Source of the DNA: Chrysoporthe austroafricana
Lineage: Eukaryota; Ascomycota; Sordariomycetes; Diaporthales; Cryphonectriaceae
Length of the DNA: 64,000 nucleotides
Reading direction: 5' to 3'
Assembly: GCA_001051155.2 (NCBI GenBank)
Contig: JYIP02000014.1
Location: 405,182 to 469,181, forward strand
Under the pieces are notes generated by a model. That model saw only the letters and a list, made by a program, of their open reading frames with translations, was not told the DNA's origin and searched no databases. How positions within the stretch are numbered: position 1 is the first letter of the stretch; each line of letters begins with the position of its first letter. A program made the position numbers and the translations under genes. Below are positions 1-11,072 of this stretch, one piece after another.

Positions 1-24
1 TGATGGCGCTAATTCGTGACGCAG

Positions 25-108
25 GAGGATGACGGTGTTACCCACGACGAACAAGACCAGGCAATCATCAAGAAGACCCTCGCCTTCTTCACCAGGGCCG
101 CGAAGTGA
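25..108 (+). CDS. Terminal exon of a gene extending beyond the left edge (partial)
   Basis: The first bases resemble the 3' end of a fungal intron: a CTAAT branch-like element at about 9-13, then an AG acceptor at 23-24. From base 25 an open frame of 27 codons runs to TGA at 106-108. It is acidic and then amphipathic, ending in a basic/aromatic helix-like tail (KKTLAFFTRAAK). Nothing upstream in the window allows the protein to be named. The call rests on the acceptor, branch element and reasonable codon content, so it is an inference; a chance open frame is possible. Confidence 0.35.
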   Translation, partial: EDDGVTHDEQDQAIIKKTLAFFTRAAK

Positions 109-1008
109 AGAGTGAGACCGTGCCCCAAGTCGAGGTATGCGAGACGACCGAACCAACACGAGACCGAGACCAAGCCACAAGGGGAGACGCGAATGGGGAA
201 AAGGGAAATCGCGAAGCGGATTGGGTTGAATATTCCTCGTCCAACGCTGAGGGCAGACTCATTCAGTCGTGAATGTGTCCCCCCTCAGCCCCACAATCAT
301 TTCGAATATCAACCATCCCTTCTGGTTCTCGTTTCCTGTGCCTTTTTTGCGTCGCGAGTGCACCGGCTCGAGGAAGCCGGTTCGAAGGAGGATGAGACAC
401 GCCCCCCGCGAGAGCGAACACATCGGGCAGTCCACCTGTCCTGCTCGCGCTCCCAGTTACCTTTTGAGGGAGCCCGCAGAGCAGAAAACGCTTTCGACTC
501 GGCTTCCCAGGTCCGAGTATGATGCCCAACGGCAGCATGGCCTCTACCTAGTACCAACTGTGGTACTGGTAGCTAAGAAGGCCCGGAAGGAGGAAATCAT
601 TTCCTTTGTCAGCCAGAACAGATCTAAAGAGGAGATGCACTTGATGACGGAGAGCACCGAATGCAGTGTGGAGGGAGTGAGTCGAGACTCGAGAGCTGTG
701 GAACCATGAATGGAGGTGGTCATAATGAGTCTAGTCCGAGTCTGAAACGAGATGAAGCACGGGTATATGCTGAGCGGAGCAGAAGCTCCAGGTAATTATT
801 TCGTGGCTCTAGGCCCAAAGGAAGGTGGTGCCTAGTCAACGAGGGACTATGCCACGGCTTACATTATGATGCCGATGATGAGCAACGAGCTAAGGGACAC
901 ATATTCAGTGATAATCCTTGCTCAAAAAAAAAAATAATATGCTTTGATAATGCAAGATGAAGGTTCATTTACGAAATGTTCGGGGCGTCTGTGATGGCAA
1001 GGTCCAAT
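109..1008. other. Intergenic, no gene seen
   Basis: Open frames here overlap one another on both strands and show no recognisable domain or splice structure. The left half is GC-balanced and may be the 3' UTR of the left-edge gene. From about 900 the sequence becomes AT-rich, with a run of ten A's near 925. I see no gene. Confidence 0.5.
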
Positions 1009-1172
1009 GGTTATCAAATCATGGAAATGGCATGATTACCAAAGCATGAGGACGGAAGGATTACCAAAGCATGAGGATGGAAGGATTACCAAAGCATGAG
1101 AATGGAATGATTACCAAATCATGAAAATAAAATCATTACCAAATCATGGAAATGGAATGATTACCAAATCAG
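1009..1172. repeat. 25-bp minisatellite, six full units plus a partial one
   Basis: A 25-bp unit containing GATTACCAAA followed by a CATGA-type core is repeated head to tail from 1009, with a seventh partial copy from 1159. Units differ mostly by G/A and C/T transitions; the copies around 1109-1133 have lost most G residues. No open frame or gene overlaps it. Confidence 0.9.
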
Positions 1173-1219
1173 GGGAAGGGCGGAAACGGGACCACGTTGG
1201 CCCGGATCCAACATCGGAG

Positions 1220-1530
1220 GCACGGAACAACCCTTACGTAATGGTATCGGGCTTGATAAGAGATAAGATAAGCGATAGGCAATCGAAGGGTTAGGGTTGC
1301 AAGAAAACAAGAATCGCAATGCGATCCAAGAGACAGACGTAGCCTCGACTCGGAGTCGCACGGCGATCCAGTTGAGCCGGGTCTTGAGGGGCTGGATATA
1401 TGAAAATAGGACTTCCTGTATTTAAACAATTTCTTTATACCTCTTTAGCAATCAATCTAAGTATCAATCAGATTATTGGTACCAATTACGGCTGACGATC
1501 ATCGACACAGCAAAGTATCTCGTTCATGTT
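1220..1530 (+). mobile_element. Possible degenerate LTR fragment
   Basis: A TATA-like element (GGATATATGAAA, about 1393) is followed by a TTCCTGTATT motif and AT-rich CAATCAAT-type sequence, then ATTATTGGTACC at 1470, which resembles the LTR-end and primer-binding-site junction of fungal copia-type elements. A similar promoter-like block recurs at 2500-2560 (ATATATAAGACAAG, then TTTCCTGTATTCATAAATAATTT). No gag or pol frame survives nearby. Assignment to a retroelement is inference from layout only. Confidence 0.3.
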
Positions 1531-1842
1531 GCACTTAAAAAATAATCTCCTGTACCTAAAAGTATCGGTACATCAGGAACCTTCGGATTGCGTACTCAGG
1601 GTGTGTAGGTACATGGAGGGCGGGACGTGGGTAGCAGTCGGGGTGCAGCGGCTGTGGGGTGCACAAATGATCACGTGGACTAGGCGAGCTGCCTGCAACC
1701 TCCCGTGCTAGTTGAAGAGGACTCGAACTAAAGGTGAGAGGTTCGGTTGCAGAGTCTTTGTTGGTGGTGATAACCCCAACCCTGAAGAGGTACTCCAGGG
1801 TTTAGAGCAGGGGGGTGGTGGGCAAAGAAGCTTACGGAAGCA

Positions 1843-3340
1843 GTCTGACTCATCTCGACTTACCCTAGATTCGATATCTAGTTCATAGCAGTAACAGCCA
1901 CTAATATACAAGCTTATGCTACGGCACGGGCGCTGGTCGGATAGTAGGATGGACGTGGGTCGCTAAGGCAGTGGGGGCCGTCTGACTAATTCGAAGTTAC
2001 CTTAGATTTTGATGCCAGTTTATCTAGCAATGCAGTATTATAACCCGCAATCTATTATGCAAGGGTACTAAAAGAGGCCAAGTTTCGGGTCTAACCGTCC
2101 TGATCCCCTACGTATCTTATGTAAGAAAGGCTTAAAGCAGCTGCTATTTTAGGGTTAGGGGTAATACAAGCAACTAAAATCGCTAAGAGTCCAATATTAT
2201 AATGATACACTCTTAACTACCAGGCTTAATGTATAATAAAAGCAATGATGAATCTGTCTGGCAGTGGGTAATATTCCAATCTTATAGATTCTCCTCCTCT
2301 TCAGTTCTGGGTTACTGGCTTATCCGGTGATCCAGTGGACTATGGTGTATGCAACCCTGACCCTGGAGTGCTGAGTCATTCATCCCTTGTTGTGTGTTCC
2401 TTACATAAAGACGACCGGCCCCGTCCTGCCGACCTTGCATGTTCGACTGCGGGTCAGAACACAGAGCCAGGCCATTAGGATCAGATAGTACAAAACTGCA
2501 GAGCTGAATATATAAGACAAGACATTTCCTGTATTCATAAATAATTTCTCGGGTAGCTTTTCCCTCATCCACTCAAGTTCAAACTATTTCCTACTTCAAA
2601 AGCTTGTCTCCGGTGATCATTGCACAACTGACAAGACGAGTTTCGCATTGCGGATGACAGGCATTTCCCCTTAGTCCGTACTGCTGCCAATACATACGAT
2701 ATATCTGAGAATTAGTTAAGTGTGTGACCATTCTAGGCAGGTCGGCAGGACATGCTGTGGGTACTATGGTGGGATCCCAAAGGAAGCATGTGGGGGTCGC
2801 CTGACTCATCCAAACTTACCTTAGACCTAAATGCGATTTCAGAGCTCCACAGCAGCTATAGACGGTGCGGGTATGGTAGTAGAATGGCCGACGGAGCGTG
2901 AAGGCCGCTTGACTAACCCGAGGTTACCCTAGACTTGAGTACTGGTGGGTGTAATGTGGGCTTGATCCTTGTGGCTCGGTACCTTGTTATACCGAGTGCG
3001 ATGGCAGGTGGCAGGGGCCACAGACACGGACACAACGACTTGCGCATGCTTCCAAGGTACAATCTGTTGTTTTCTGCACATCGCAATGCATAATGCCATT
3101 ATGACACACCGTTGCAGCAGCTCGTAGGTCGGACCACAACAGTAGGGGAGATCCAGCAGTACATAAGCGCAATCTTGTGCCGATAAAAACCCCAACCCTT
3201 AAATGGCACCTCCGAGAGGGTGTCAGTCTTGAGTAGGGGGGGATGGCCGGGCACTTGGCCACCAGTCCCCACCAGTGGCCACCAAACATGCCTGTGGACG
3301 CGGCCTGACTGATTTAAACTTACCCTGGTTCTAGTTCCAA
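1843..3340 (+). repeat. Five-copy degenerate repeat built on CTGACT-N(5-7)-ACTTACC
   Basis: Copies start at about 1843, 1980, 2799, 2907 and 3303. Each has CTGACT (CTTGACT in one), a short variable stretch, then a (A/G)(C/G)TTACC(C/T)T core and a T-rich tail. Copies at 1980 and 2907 share roughly 80 bp including the upstream GTAG(G/A)ATGG segment. The first two and the next two copies are paired as short tandem dimers (137 and 108 bp apart), giving the look of a repeated module mutated by transitions. No protein is encoded. Likely a remnant of a transposon terminus. Confidence 0.6.
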
Positions 3341-4453
3341 TATTCAAGCATTTGTAGCAACCAGGGGCGTGGAGAGCATGCTGCAGGTACCTTGCTAAGA
3401 TGAATGAAAGCCCGAGGCATCTGGACACCACGCGATATCAAAATGTTTCTTCCCTTCTCTCCTTCTGTCTTTGATTTATGTTTTTCCCTTTGGGCTTAGT
3501 CTTCTTCATTATAATGTCTTCATCTGTTCCCGGTACCACACATCGACCTCAGTTGAGGTGAGTGCTTCACGCGGCCCGGAGTTGTGAAGGAATCCCCGAA
3601 TCCCTTGCCATCCTCTCTCCGTGGCTAGCGCGTCTCTCTGATCTTCGACTCTGATGGCGGCTCTGTCCTACCTTGTCATGCCATGGTTTGGCCTACTACG
3701 AATATGGAGATCTACCAACATGTGCGCTGCGTCTGCAGTCTGTAACAGGGTATGGGTGACAGATCGGAGTTCGAGGGTGGTTGATGACAACACTTTGTTG
3801 ACCCGACTCGGGTGGGCCCTGCTAGACCGATGACCCGCATCGGCATCTCGCATCGGAATGTGCCGTCGAGGTCGAGGGGCAGGATACTTAGGTACATTTT
3901 CCCCAGCCACACCTGTCATTGGTTGGGCCTTGGCACACTAGCACACTGACATAAGCAACCATTACCCCGGATTATTGCCGAGAGGTGCGCCACAGTTCTG
4001 CCACTAACAGCCAGTGGCAGTGCTCAGCATGTACCCGTGCACCCGTGCACGCTGTGGTGCCGTGGTGGCCCCCTCCAAACCCCCTGCAAGGTAGCGCATG
4101 GGTGCTGTCGTCTGCGCTCCAGGCCGCTGAGCAGCAGGGCAGAAGCACCCGTCGTCACAGCCTGTCGCCACAACCCACACAACCCAACCTTCTCTCGTCA
4201 CGTTCCCCACCCTGGAGCTTGCCAATCCCTCGACGCTCCAGCACCAGCTTGCCAGCAGCTCCGCTCCCACGTCGCCACCAGCTGCTGCCACGAACAGCCC
4301 CTCGATAAAACATGTGTCGCGCCGCCAGCTAGCCTCATGCCCGTTCCCGTTTGCTCATGCCCGTTTGAGCACCGACCCCACCCGACGCGCCTCGAGACGC
4401 CCGCCACCCGACGTGACATCACGTCGAGGGCACAGTGAGCGCCCGCGCCCAGC
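3341..4453. other. Intergenic and 5' region of the Zn2Cys6 gene
   Basis: No convincing coding exon. The last 450 bases are C-rich and probably carry the promoter and 5' UTR of the downstream regulator, but no specific site could be assigned. Confidence 0.4.
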
Positions 4454-7442
4454 ATGGATCCGATGGATGAGAGTTCCCCACAACAACGATCCCCTCCTCC
4501 CTCTCACGATCCCTCAGCGACATCTGGCTCGACGCCCAACCCACCTGTTGCTGCTCCCGCTGCTGCCGCTGCCGCTGCCGCTCCCGCTCCTGGCGCCGCC
4601 GCCGCACCTTTCCCTCCTGCTGCCCAGGCCGACTCGTCCTCTGGCACCTCCAGCACCCCGAACACGACAGCCTCGAACCTCCCGGTCGCCGTGTCCTCGA
4701 AACGACGCCGCGGTCTGGGCATCGTCACCCCCAATGCCTGCACGGAGTGTCGCAAGAAGCGAGCCAAGGTGAGGAGGACAGCCAGCACAGCACCGCCGCC
4801 CGCAGCCGACCACCCCACTCCCCGCCCTCTACCGGCCGTCCGGCGCGGACATGCGCCCTCTGCCCCTCCCCACCTGTACTGCCGCCGTGTGCGCACAGCA
4901 TTCTCTACGAGGCATCACTAACCCGCTCTCTTGGCTGCCAGTGCGACGGCGGACGACCCTGCGCGAGATGCAAGGCCCAGAAAGATGTCGACTGTGTCTA
5001 CGAGGTCCCCGTGCGCCAGTCGAAAGAGAACCTCCGAACCGAGATCGAACAGCTCCGCCGCCAGCAGCGCTCCAGCGAATCCGTCCTATCCGCCCTCGCC
5101 CGCAATGAACAATGGGAGGAAGTCCTGCGCCGCCTGCGCGGCGGCCAGAGCGTCGAGGCAATATCAGAGTGGCTCAACAGGCAGCAGTCGCCAGGCGTGG
5201 GCACCATGTTCACCTTTACCCGCCCCCACGGGATGGGCGGGAACTTCACCCCCATGGCGGCCTTCGCCGGCGTGAGCGCAAACTCGTACACACCGAATGC
5301 TGCAGGCCAGGGCGCTGGTGGCCCCGGCCGGATGGCCGTCAGCCCCGTCTCGACCGCCCACCCCCAGAGCGCGAGGCAGGAGATCGATCCCAACAGCCCC
5401 TGGGGCTCCCACTCCTACTTCTCGGCTCCGAGCCAGGCACAGTCCGCCAGGAGCAATTCACACCCCGACGTCACGAGCTGGGGGGCTGCGCTCCCGCAGA
5501 CGAGGGTCGGCCGCTGGGTGGAGGACAACCTCACGCAGATGCATGGAGGCGAGGAGCTGAGATATCGCGGCCTGGACCGGGCCCTGGCGGCGGAGATACC
5601 TGAGATGAGTGCCCCGACCGCGGTCTGGACGGAAATCACCTCGGACAAGGCCTTTGTGCAGCACCTGTTGATGCTGTACTTCTGCTGGGAGTACCCGACC
5701 TTTGCCTCCCTGAGCAAGGAACACTTTCTCGAGGACTACGCCGCCGGCCGCCGTCGGTACTGCTCCCCCATACTAGTCAATGCGCTCCTCGCCCTGGGGT
5801 GTCGGTTCTCGCGCCAGCCTAGCACCCTGGCGAATCCGGACGACCCCTACTCGTCAGGAGACCACTTCTTCAGAGAGTGTCAGAAGCTGTACTACGAGGA
5901 GGAGGACCACCACTCTCTCACCACCATCCAGGCGCTGGGGATAATGTCGATCAGGGAGGCGAGTTGCGGCAGGGACTCCGAGAGCTGGTACTACGCCGGA
6001 CAGAGCATCCGTCTGGCCCTCGAGATGGGTCTGCACCGCGTCAATGACTCGTCGGGCGACGCCGACGAAGTCGCCGTACAGGCTGCTACCTTCTGGGGCG
6101 CCTTCTCCCTAGACCAGTGAGCTCGGACTGTGCAGACCCCCCACCTGCTTACCACCGTTACTGACCGAGAATCAGCGCCTGGTCTCTGGCCACGGGCTCC
6201 CTTCCACAGTGCTCCTGCTATCCGTCCTTGCCCCCGAAGCCTGCTATCATTGGAGACATCGAGGCCTCGGTCTGGATGCCCTACACTGACGATGGTATGC
6301 TTGCAACTGCGTGCTTGGACGTGTAGTATGTATGCGCTAACGATGGCCTAGGCGCGCCTCTGCAGCGCTCTTGTGAGCAGCCGTCCAATGTCCGGTCTGT
6401 CTACAAGTGCTTCTGCGAGCTAAGCGAGCTGGTGCATCAGGCACTGTACATCCTACACTCGCCAGGCCGTCCGCTGTCCAGTCGCGACCTTCTCAACATA
6501 TACACCCAATTTCTGAACTGGTACGACAAGATACCGGAGGTGCTCAGGCTAGGGCACAACTTCACCCCTGCCGTCCTCTTCGCCCAGTAGGTCCTAGCTG
6601 CTATTCCTGTACCGTTCCCCGCTGGTCAGCGAGCGACTGACCACATGGCGCGCAGCATGTATTACCACTTCGCCATACTGCTCCTCTTCCGGCCGCTCAT
6701 TAAGCTGAAGATCGTCGGCTCGAGCATCTCCCCCCGAGACGTCTGCTCCCAGGCTGCGGATGCCATCCAGGGACTCCTTCGCTCCTATTCGCAACTCTAC
6801 ACGTTGCGGCGGACCCCGTCTTTTGTGCCGTACTTTGTGCTCACCTCCTCGATCATGCATCTGGCCATTGCCGCGTCCGACGCGTCATCGGCGCGAGCAC
6901 AGGAGGGCAAGCCCCCCACGGAACAGCTCGGGCAGCCCCCGGCCCAGTTCAGCGAGCAGGTGACCAAGGCCATCAACCAGGGCATCGCCGACCTGACGGA
7001 GATGACACCGTGCCACCACTTCGCGGAACAAGCCCTCAACATCCTGCGCTACCTCGCGAAGAAGTGGGGCATCACCATCAACGTCGACGTCAAGCGCAGC
7101 GTGGAGAAGGAAAAGGAGGATGAGGGCACCACCAACAGGGACGGCAAGGTCGACACGTCCCGGCTGGATACCAGGATGCAGGATCACGACCACGGCACGC
7201 GGCCTGTCACGAACAGCCTGAACTTCTTCGCGCCCAACGTACGGGAGCAGGATTACGTGTCGACGTTCGGCAGCACCATGCCTCCGCCCGCCGCGGTGCC
7301 CGCCGAGTCCTCGAGCGCCCCTGTCGTCAGGGCCGGCGAGTCGATGGAGAACCCGCTCTTTTGGCCGTTCCCCATGCAGGGGCGCCCGATGCTGCCCAGC
7401 GGGGAGATGCTGAGGGAGGCCGGGTTCCAGCTGCTGCCTTAG
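4454..7442 (+). CDS. Zn(II)2Cys6 transcription factor, NirA/NIT-4-annotated type
   Basis: Five exons fit one frame: 4454-4768, 4942-6116, 6176-6294, 6352-6586 and 6656-7442, giving 876 residues. An Ala/Pro-rich N-terminus precedes the binuclear cluster (CTECRKKRAKCDG then CARC and a final C, from about residue 95); intron 1 falls between AK and CDG of this motif. A linker and short coiled coil (RTEIEQLRRQQ) follow. The central region carries a fungal-specific TF domain (MSIREASCGRDSESWYYAG, then WSLATGSLP near the second junction, then MYYHFAILLLFRPL). Such proteins bind CGG half-sites as dimers in the nucleus. Homologues with this layout are often labelled NirA or NIT-4 (nitrate assimilation), but the target genes cannot be deduced here and no nitrate genes are adjacent. 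The class is certain; the specific role is not. Confidence 0.88.
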
Positions 7443-8037
7443 GCAGGCGGCGAAGAACAGCGCGGGGAATGTGGAGTGTCCGCGTCAAGGTGTCCATGTT
7501 GCATCGCGCCTTCTGCTGTGAGTTTTGCAACGACTGTAATGATTTGTAATTCGGGCTGTAAGGGCAAGATACTCTCTACTCTTCGGCCATGGGATCACTG
7601 GAGGCGTTTCGGGGGTGTTTGGGGCCGCGGGAGAAACAAAGGGCCGTCCTCTTCACTCTGGGCAACTAGATTCGCTACGGGGAAACGGAAAAAAAATTCA
7701 GAGCGAAGTCAAGAGGAGGGGAAATGTCAGGGCAAAGGGGATACATACAAAGCCGACAGGGCTCGGCGCCTCTAGCCACGGCTTGCATACATCCGATACC
7801 CAATCCATAATGTCCCAATACGATGCTGTCCTCATCTTTCGTGATGCCAGACATGGTAGGTCTGGTGTGGTCCGCTGATCCGGGTGTAAAAAGGCATACC
7901 CGACAATACCGTCTGGCTGCTGGTGGTGGTGGTGGTGGTGGGCTGGAGTTATCCCATTCCTGTTCCCCTTCCAGGGCCCGGTGATCCAGAGGGTGGTTGC
8001 TGGCCGTCAGCAACACCACCGGCAAAAATGAAACTGA
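7443..8037. other. 3' flank of the transcription factor; (TGG)n microsatellite
   Basis: Non-coding. It contains an A-run near 7690 and a TGG trinucleotide tract of about seven units at 7921-7941. No domain-bearing frame on either strand. Confidence 0.5.
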
Positions 8038-8073
8038 TGGTCCCGGAGAGGATCGAACTCGCGACCTTCGCAT
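8038..8073 (-). pseudogene. tRNA-Ile(AAU) 3'-exon fragment
   Basis: These 36 bases are identical to 13990-14025, the 3' exon of the intact minus-strand tRNA-Ile gene, from position 38 to the discriminator base. The match stops exactly where the intron of the intact gene begins. The 5' exon (acceptor, D arm, anticodon) is not found in the following few hundred bases, so this cannot fold into a tRNA. Five A's on the plus strand (8024-8028) could serve as a short Pol III stop on the minus strand. Confidence 0.85.
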
Positions 8074-9075
8074 GGATCAAAGAATAAAAGCAATGGAGAG
8101 AACGAGGCATGAATAGACGCAAACCTTGAGAAAGCCAGAAACAGAAAACCCGCGATTGTTCATGGCGCGTCTATTGCCTACGCGCTGCAGCACATGTACA
8201 CACGCATGTAACTGCTGCTGGCTACTTCAGTTGCAAGATGTACTGACTGGCGGCCGCTTTATGCACTGGCATGAGTAATTTAGGCTCAAAGGGGAAGGTA
8301 TTCAGATATGATCACATCACAGTTTCAGCACCATCGAAAGAAGAGGGCCAAAATTTAGTAAAGACAAAAGCTTAGCTCTTATGTTGGGCTGAACTTTTTT
8401 AAGTCCAACCTGCAGGTTGAATACCTTGGATTAAGTATTGAATACTACCCAGGTAAAATGATGCTAATCCCACTATTACGGAGCGTATTCTGAAGACACC
8501 CCAGCGAGGAGAGGATGGGTATCTACCCCAGCACTGCCCGGCGCCGAGGGGAGACCATGGTGCGTACGAGTCGCTGCTGCTCCGTGCGGCGTGGTTCTAC
8601 CAGCACGAGGAGGCCATCAGCGCCACCACAGCGAGGTTTTTCGGTCTCGTCCCTACGCATATTATCACGGCACTCGAGCATGTGCACATGCAGTCATATC
8701 GCCGCCCATTTACCTAAGATGGACTCGTCTATAATCGGATGTCTAGTGCACCTCACGGAAATCGTGACAAGGGGTGGAACAGCTATGTACGAGCAGTGTA
8801 GAGCGGAGGCCGTCTATGCAAGAAACTGCTATTGATAGGAACAAAGCTCCCTAGCATGTGCTCCGAGTACCAGGGTCGGTCGGTACACCTTACAAGCCCA
8901 CTTTACCTGTTGCTGGGGGCTATGAATGATGGGCACCGTTGAAGTGCGGCCGACTTGACCGGGGGGGCTTCAGACTTGAGCCCGGCTCTGACGACACCCG
9001 GACCAGGGCGAGGGCGTGCAGCTCAGTGAGGAGCGATTTGGACCGCACCCATGCAGAACGTGACCAGCCAGATTG
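8074..9075. other. Intergenic, mixed composition
   Basis: AT-rich from about 8200 to 8480, GC-richer at 8490-8720 and 8930-9075. Between about 8530 and 8710 one forward frame stays open without a start codon or recognisable domain. No gene is supported. Confidence 0.4.
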
Positions 9076-9306
9076 TCACTCCCAATCATTGCTGCTATCC
9101 GGCGACAAGCCTATAACAGCAAGCCGCTGTTTCTTGCTTGGCTGCTCGTTGTCACCGCCGCTGTCCGCGTCCGTCGTAGTGCATCGCCGTCTCTTGGAGG
9201 ACCGACCGCGTTCCTCTTCTCCGGCGCTAACTTCCTGAAGGATCCAGCCGTGCTTCAGTAGCTCCGCAGCTTCTTGTAGGTCGTCTATCACCTCGGCCCC
9301 GCACAT
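9076..9306 (-). CDS. Small basic/acidic hypothetical protein (doubtful)
   Basis: An ATG-started frame of 76 codons. It has an acidic helical N-terminus (EVIDDLQEAAELLKHGW), then a basic cluster KKRRR-like (SSKRRRC) that could be a nuclear localisation signal, then a charged tail. It is bordered by AT-rich DNA. There is no family match I recognise; it may be an exon or relic of a larger gene. Confidence 0.25.
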   Translation of the reverse strand: MCGAEVIDDLQEAAELLKHGWILQEVSAGEEERGRSSKRRRCTTTDADSGGDNEQPSKKQRLAVIGLSPDSSNDWE

Positions 9307-9542
9307 TTTGTATTTCTATGCTCAGGCCTATACTTGGTCTCGCTTTTGTTAGTATAAACTCTTTGTGTACTTAGGAATCTCCGGATTACTGCAGTGCTTA
9401 TTACACTTCGCTATTCGTGTAGCTTAGTTCGTGACTTGCATATTAAATAAGTTATAATAAGATCGTAGAAATTTATATAATATATATAAAGATAAGGCAA
9501 ACTCCAAATTCTCTAAAACCGCTTTCACTTATATAAAGATCT

Positions 9543-10310
9543 TTAACTTGGGATCCTCATAGTATAGTCTCTTTCAGAGCCCTCGGCCTTTCCGACCATT
9601 TCTATGACTATAGAAGCTGTGGCATAGGACTGCCAAACAATGTGATATATCTCTCCGCCAGCATCCGCTGGCGCGACCACTTCTCGATGAAATATCTCTT
9701 GAAGCTTCTCCCCAGAATCAGCTCGCAAAGACCTTTCGCACCTCAACTCTGCATCGAGACTCTCCCAGCTTACCAACATCCACAAAGTGGAGGTTGGATT
9801 CTTGTCTGTATCCAGTGCCCATGCTGCCGTTCCAGCAATATATCCAGCCGCATCACCATCCGCCGCCCGAGCTAGACTCTGATCGTATAGGCTGAATGAT
9901 GTTTTCATTCCCGAGCGTTGGCTATCATTGAGGGAATCATAGACCAGCTTCCTCACAGTCGTCGAGCCCAATGCATAGCCTCCGGGCACGACGTAAGGTT
10001 CCACGATGCTCTGGTGGAGATCAACCACCTGAGGCAGGCTGGATAGCACAATAAGCAATGGGTCTAGGAGAGCGGCGAATTTCGTGTAATAGTTGCGGAG
10101 GAACTCCTGCATGGCGCCGTCGCTTTGCCATTCGACGAGTAGGGTCATGTGGTCCAGCGCCTCGTGATGACGGCCCCAGCTAGAGCTGACCCAGTGGGGA
10201 CAACTCGAGAGATAGCCCATGGCACCCTTCCAAATCTCGCCATCCGCAGTGGCGGGCTTATCAAATTCAGAGTTGCTTTTGAGAATCAAGACTTGAAGAG
10301 TGAAAGACAT
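9543..10310 (-). CDS. Dimeric alpha/beta-barrel-like hypothetical protein
   Basis: A single-exon frame of 255 residues. I chose the ATG at 10310 (MSFTLQVLILKS) because the 26 codons upstream in the same frame look like 5' UTR. The protein appears to hold two weakly similar halves, each with a beta-strand start, a Trp/His-rich segment (SSSWGRHHEALDHMTLLVEW; later ALDTDKNPTSTLWMLVSWE) and an amphipathic helix. This matches the general look of ABM/Dabb-type dimeric ferredoxin-like domains found in fungal stress and secondary-metabolism proteins. No catalytic residues can be assigned. Flanks are AT-rich. Intact gene likely; fold assignment tentative. Confidence 0.6.
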   Translation of the reverse strand: MSFTLQVLILKSNSEFDKPATADGEIWKGAMGYLSSCPHWVSSSWGRHHEALDHMTLLVEWQSDGAMQEFLRNYYTKFAALLDPLLIVLSSLPQVVDLHQSIVEPYVVPGGYALGSTTVRKLVYDSLNDSQRSGMKTSFSLYDQSLARAADGDAAGYIAGTAAWALDTDKNPTSTLWMLVSWESLDAELRCERSLRADSGEKLQEIFHREVVAPADAGGEIYHIVWQSYATASIVIEMVGKAEGSERDYTMRIPS

Positions 10311-11072
10311 GGTGAATGCTCTGGTACTGGTGGTGAAAGGTGTGAAATGGATTGATCCAACAAAGAGTAAGAGTACTAAAGGATGCAAAGAGAATAGGCA
10401 ATACAGGGCAGCTGTTCAAGGTGTGGGCTTTGACAAGTCTTTTATGCTCTGATGCTGAAGGTTGGTCCTGAGATTTGTTTGTTGGTCTGACTGTCGCAAA
10501 AGCTGGGAGGTCATTACAGTTAGCATTGGGAATTGGCATCGCGTTTCAAAGATAAAAATAATCATCACGCTACTGGAGCTTAGAGGCCTTGTTGTCATTC
10601 GTGTGACTCAGAATCCTGCTAAAAAAAAATAGTACCCACAAATCTTTATTGGTTTGGGGTTGCTTCAAATGTTGGTAGGTCCTATAGGGAACCAATTAGC
10701 CAACCTTGTATCTTTTTATATGTAGCCTCTTGCAGCTAAGGCCGGGCTTCGTTAGCTGACCCAAACATGATGTGCTTACTCAAAACTCACGTTGGTGATA
10801 TTTCGGTTGTAGTTTTCAAGCTTACTGTCTGATCCACTGATGAAAAGGCACAGTTCTCTACTAAACAGCTGTGCGCAATTGTAGTCTGGTGCATGTGTTA
10901 CAATACTATATATATATGAAGGTTTGCAATGATATACCATTGTTTGACTTTGGCATATATCGGCATTTATTTTCTGTGTTTCTTCCCTACTTTCTTCTTC
11001 TCATATATCCACGAATTTCCTTCAATTTATTTAACATTGTATCAAGTGTTTATCAAACACGCAGCCTGCATC
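10311..11072. other. Intergenic between divergent genes
   Basis: AT-rich promoter-like space separating the minus-strand barrel-like protein from the plus-strand protease-like gene. No coding exon or specific site identified. Confidence 0.5.

Noticed and set aside
1009..1172. CRISPR-like array
   Set aside because: Units are directly adjacent with no spacers, and the genome is eukaryotic.
8515..8835. 106-codon forward frame and an alternative-frame segment reading as mixed protein
   Set aside because: No start in the better frame, no domain, and stops soon after; not enough for a gene.
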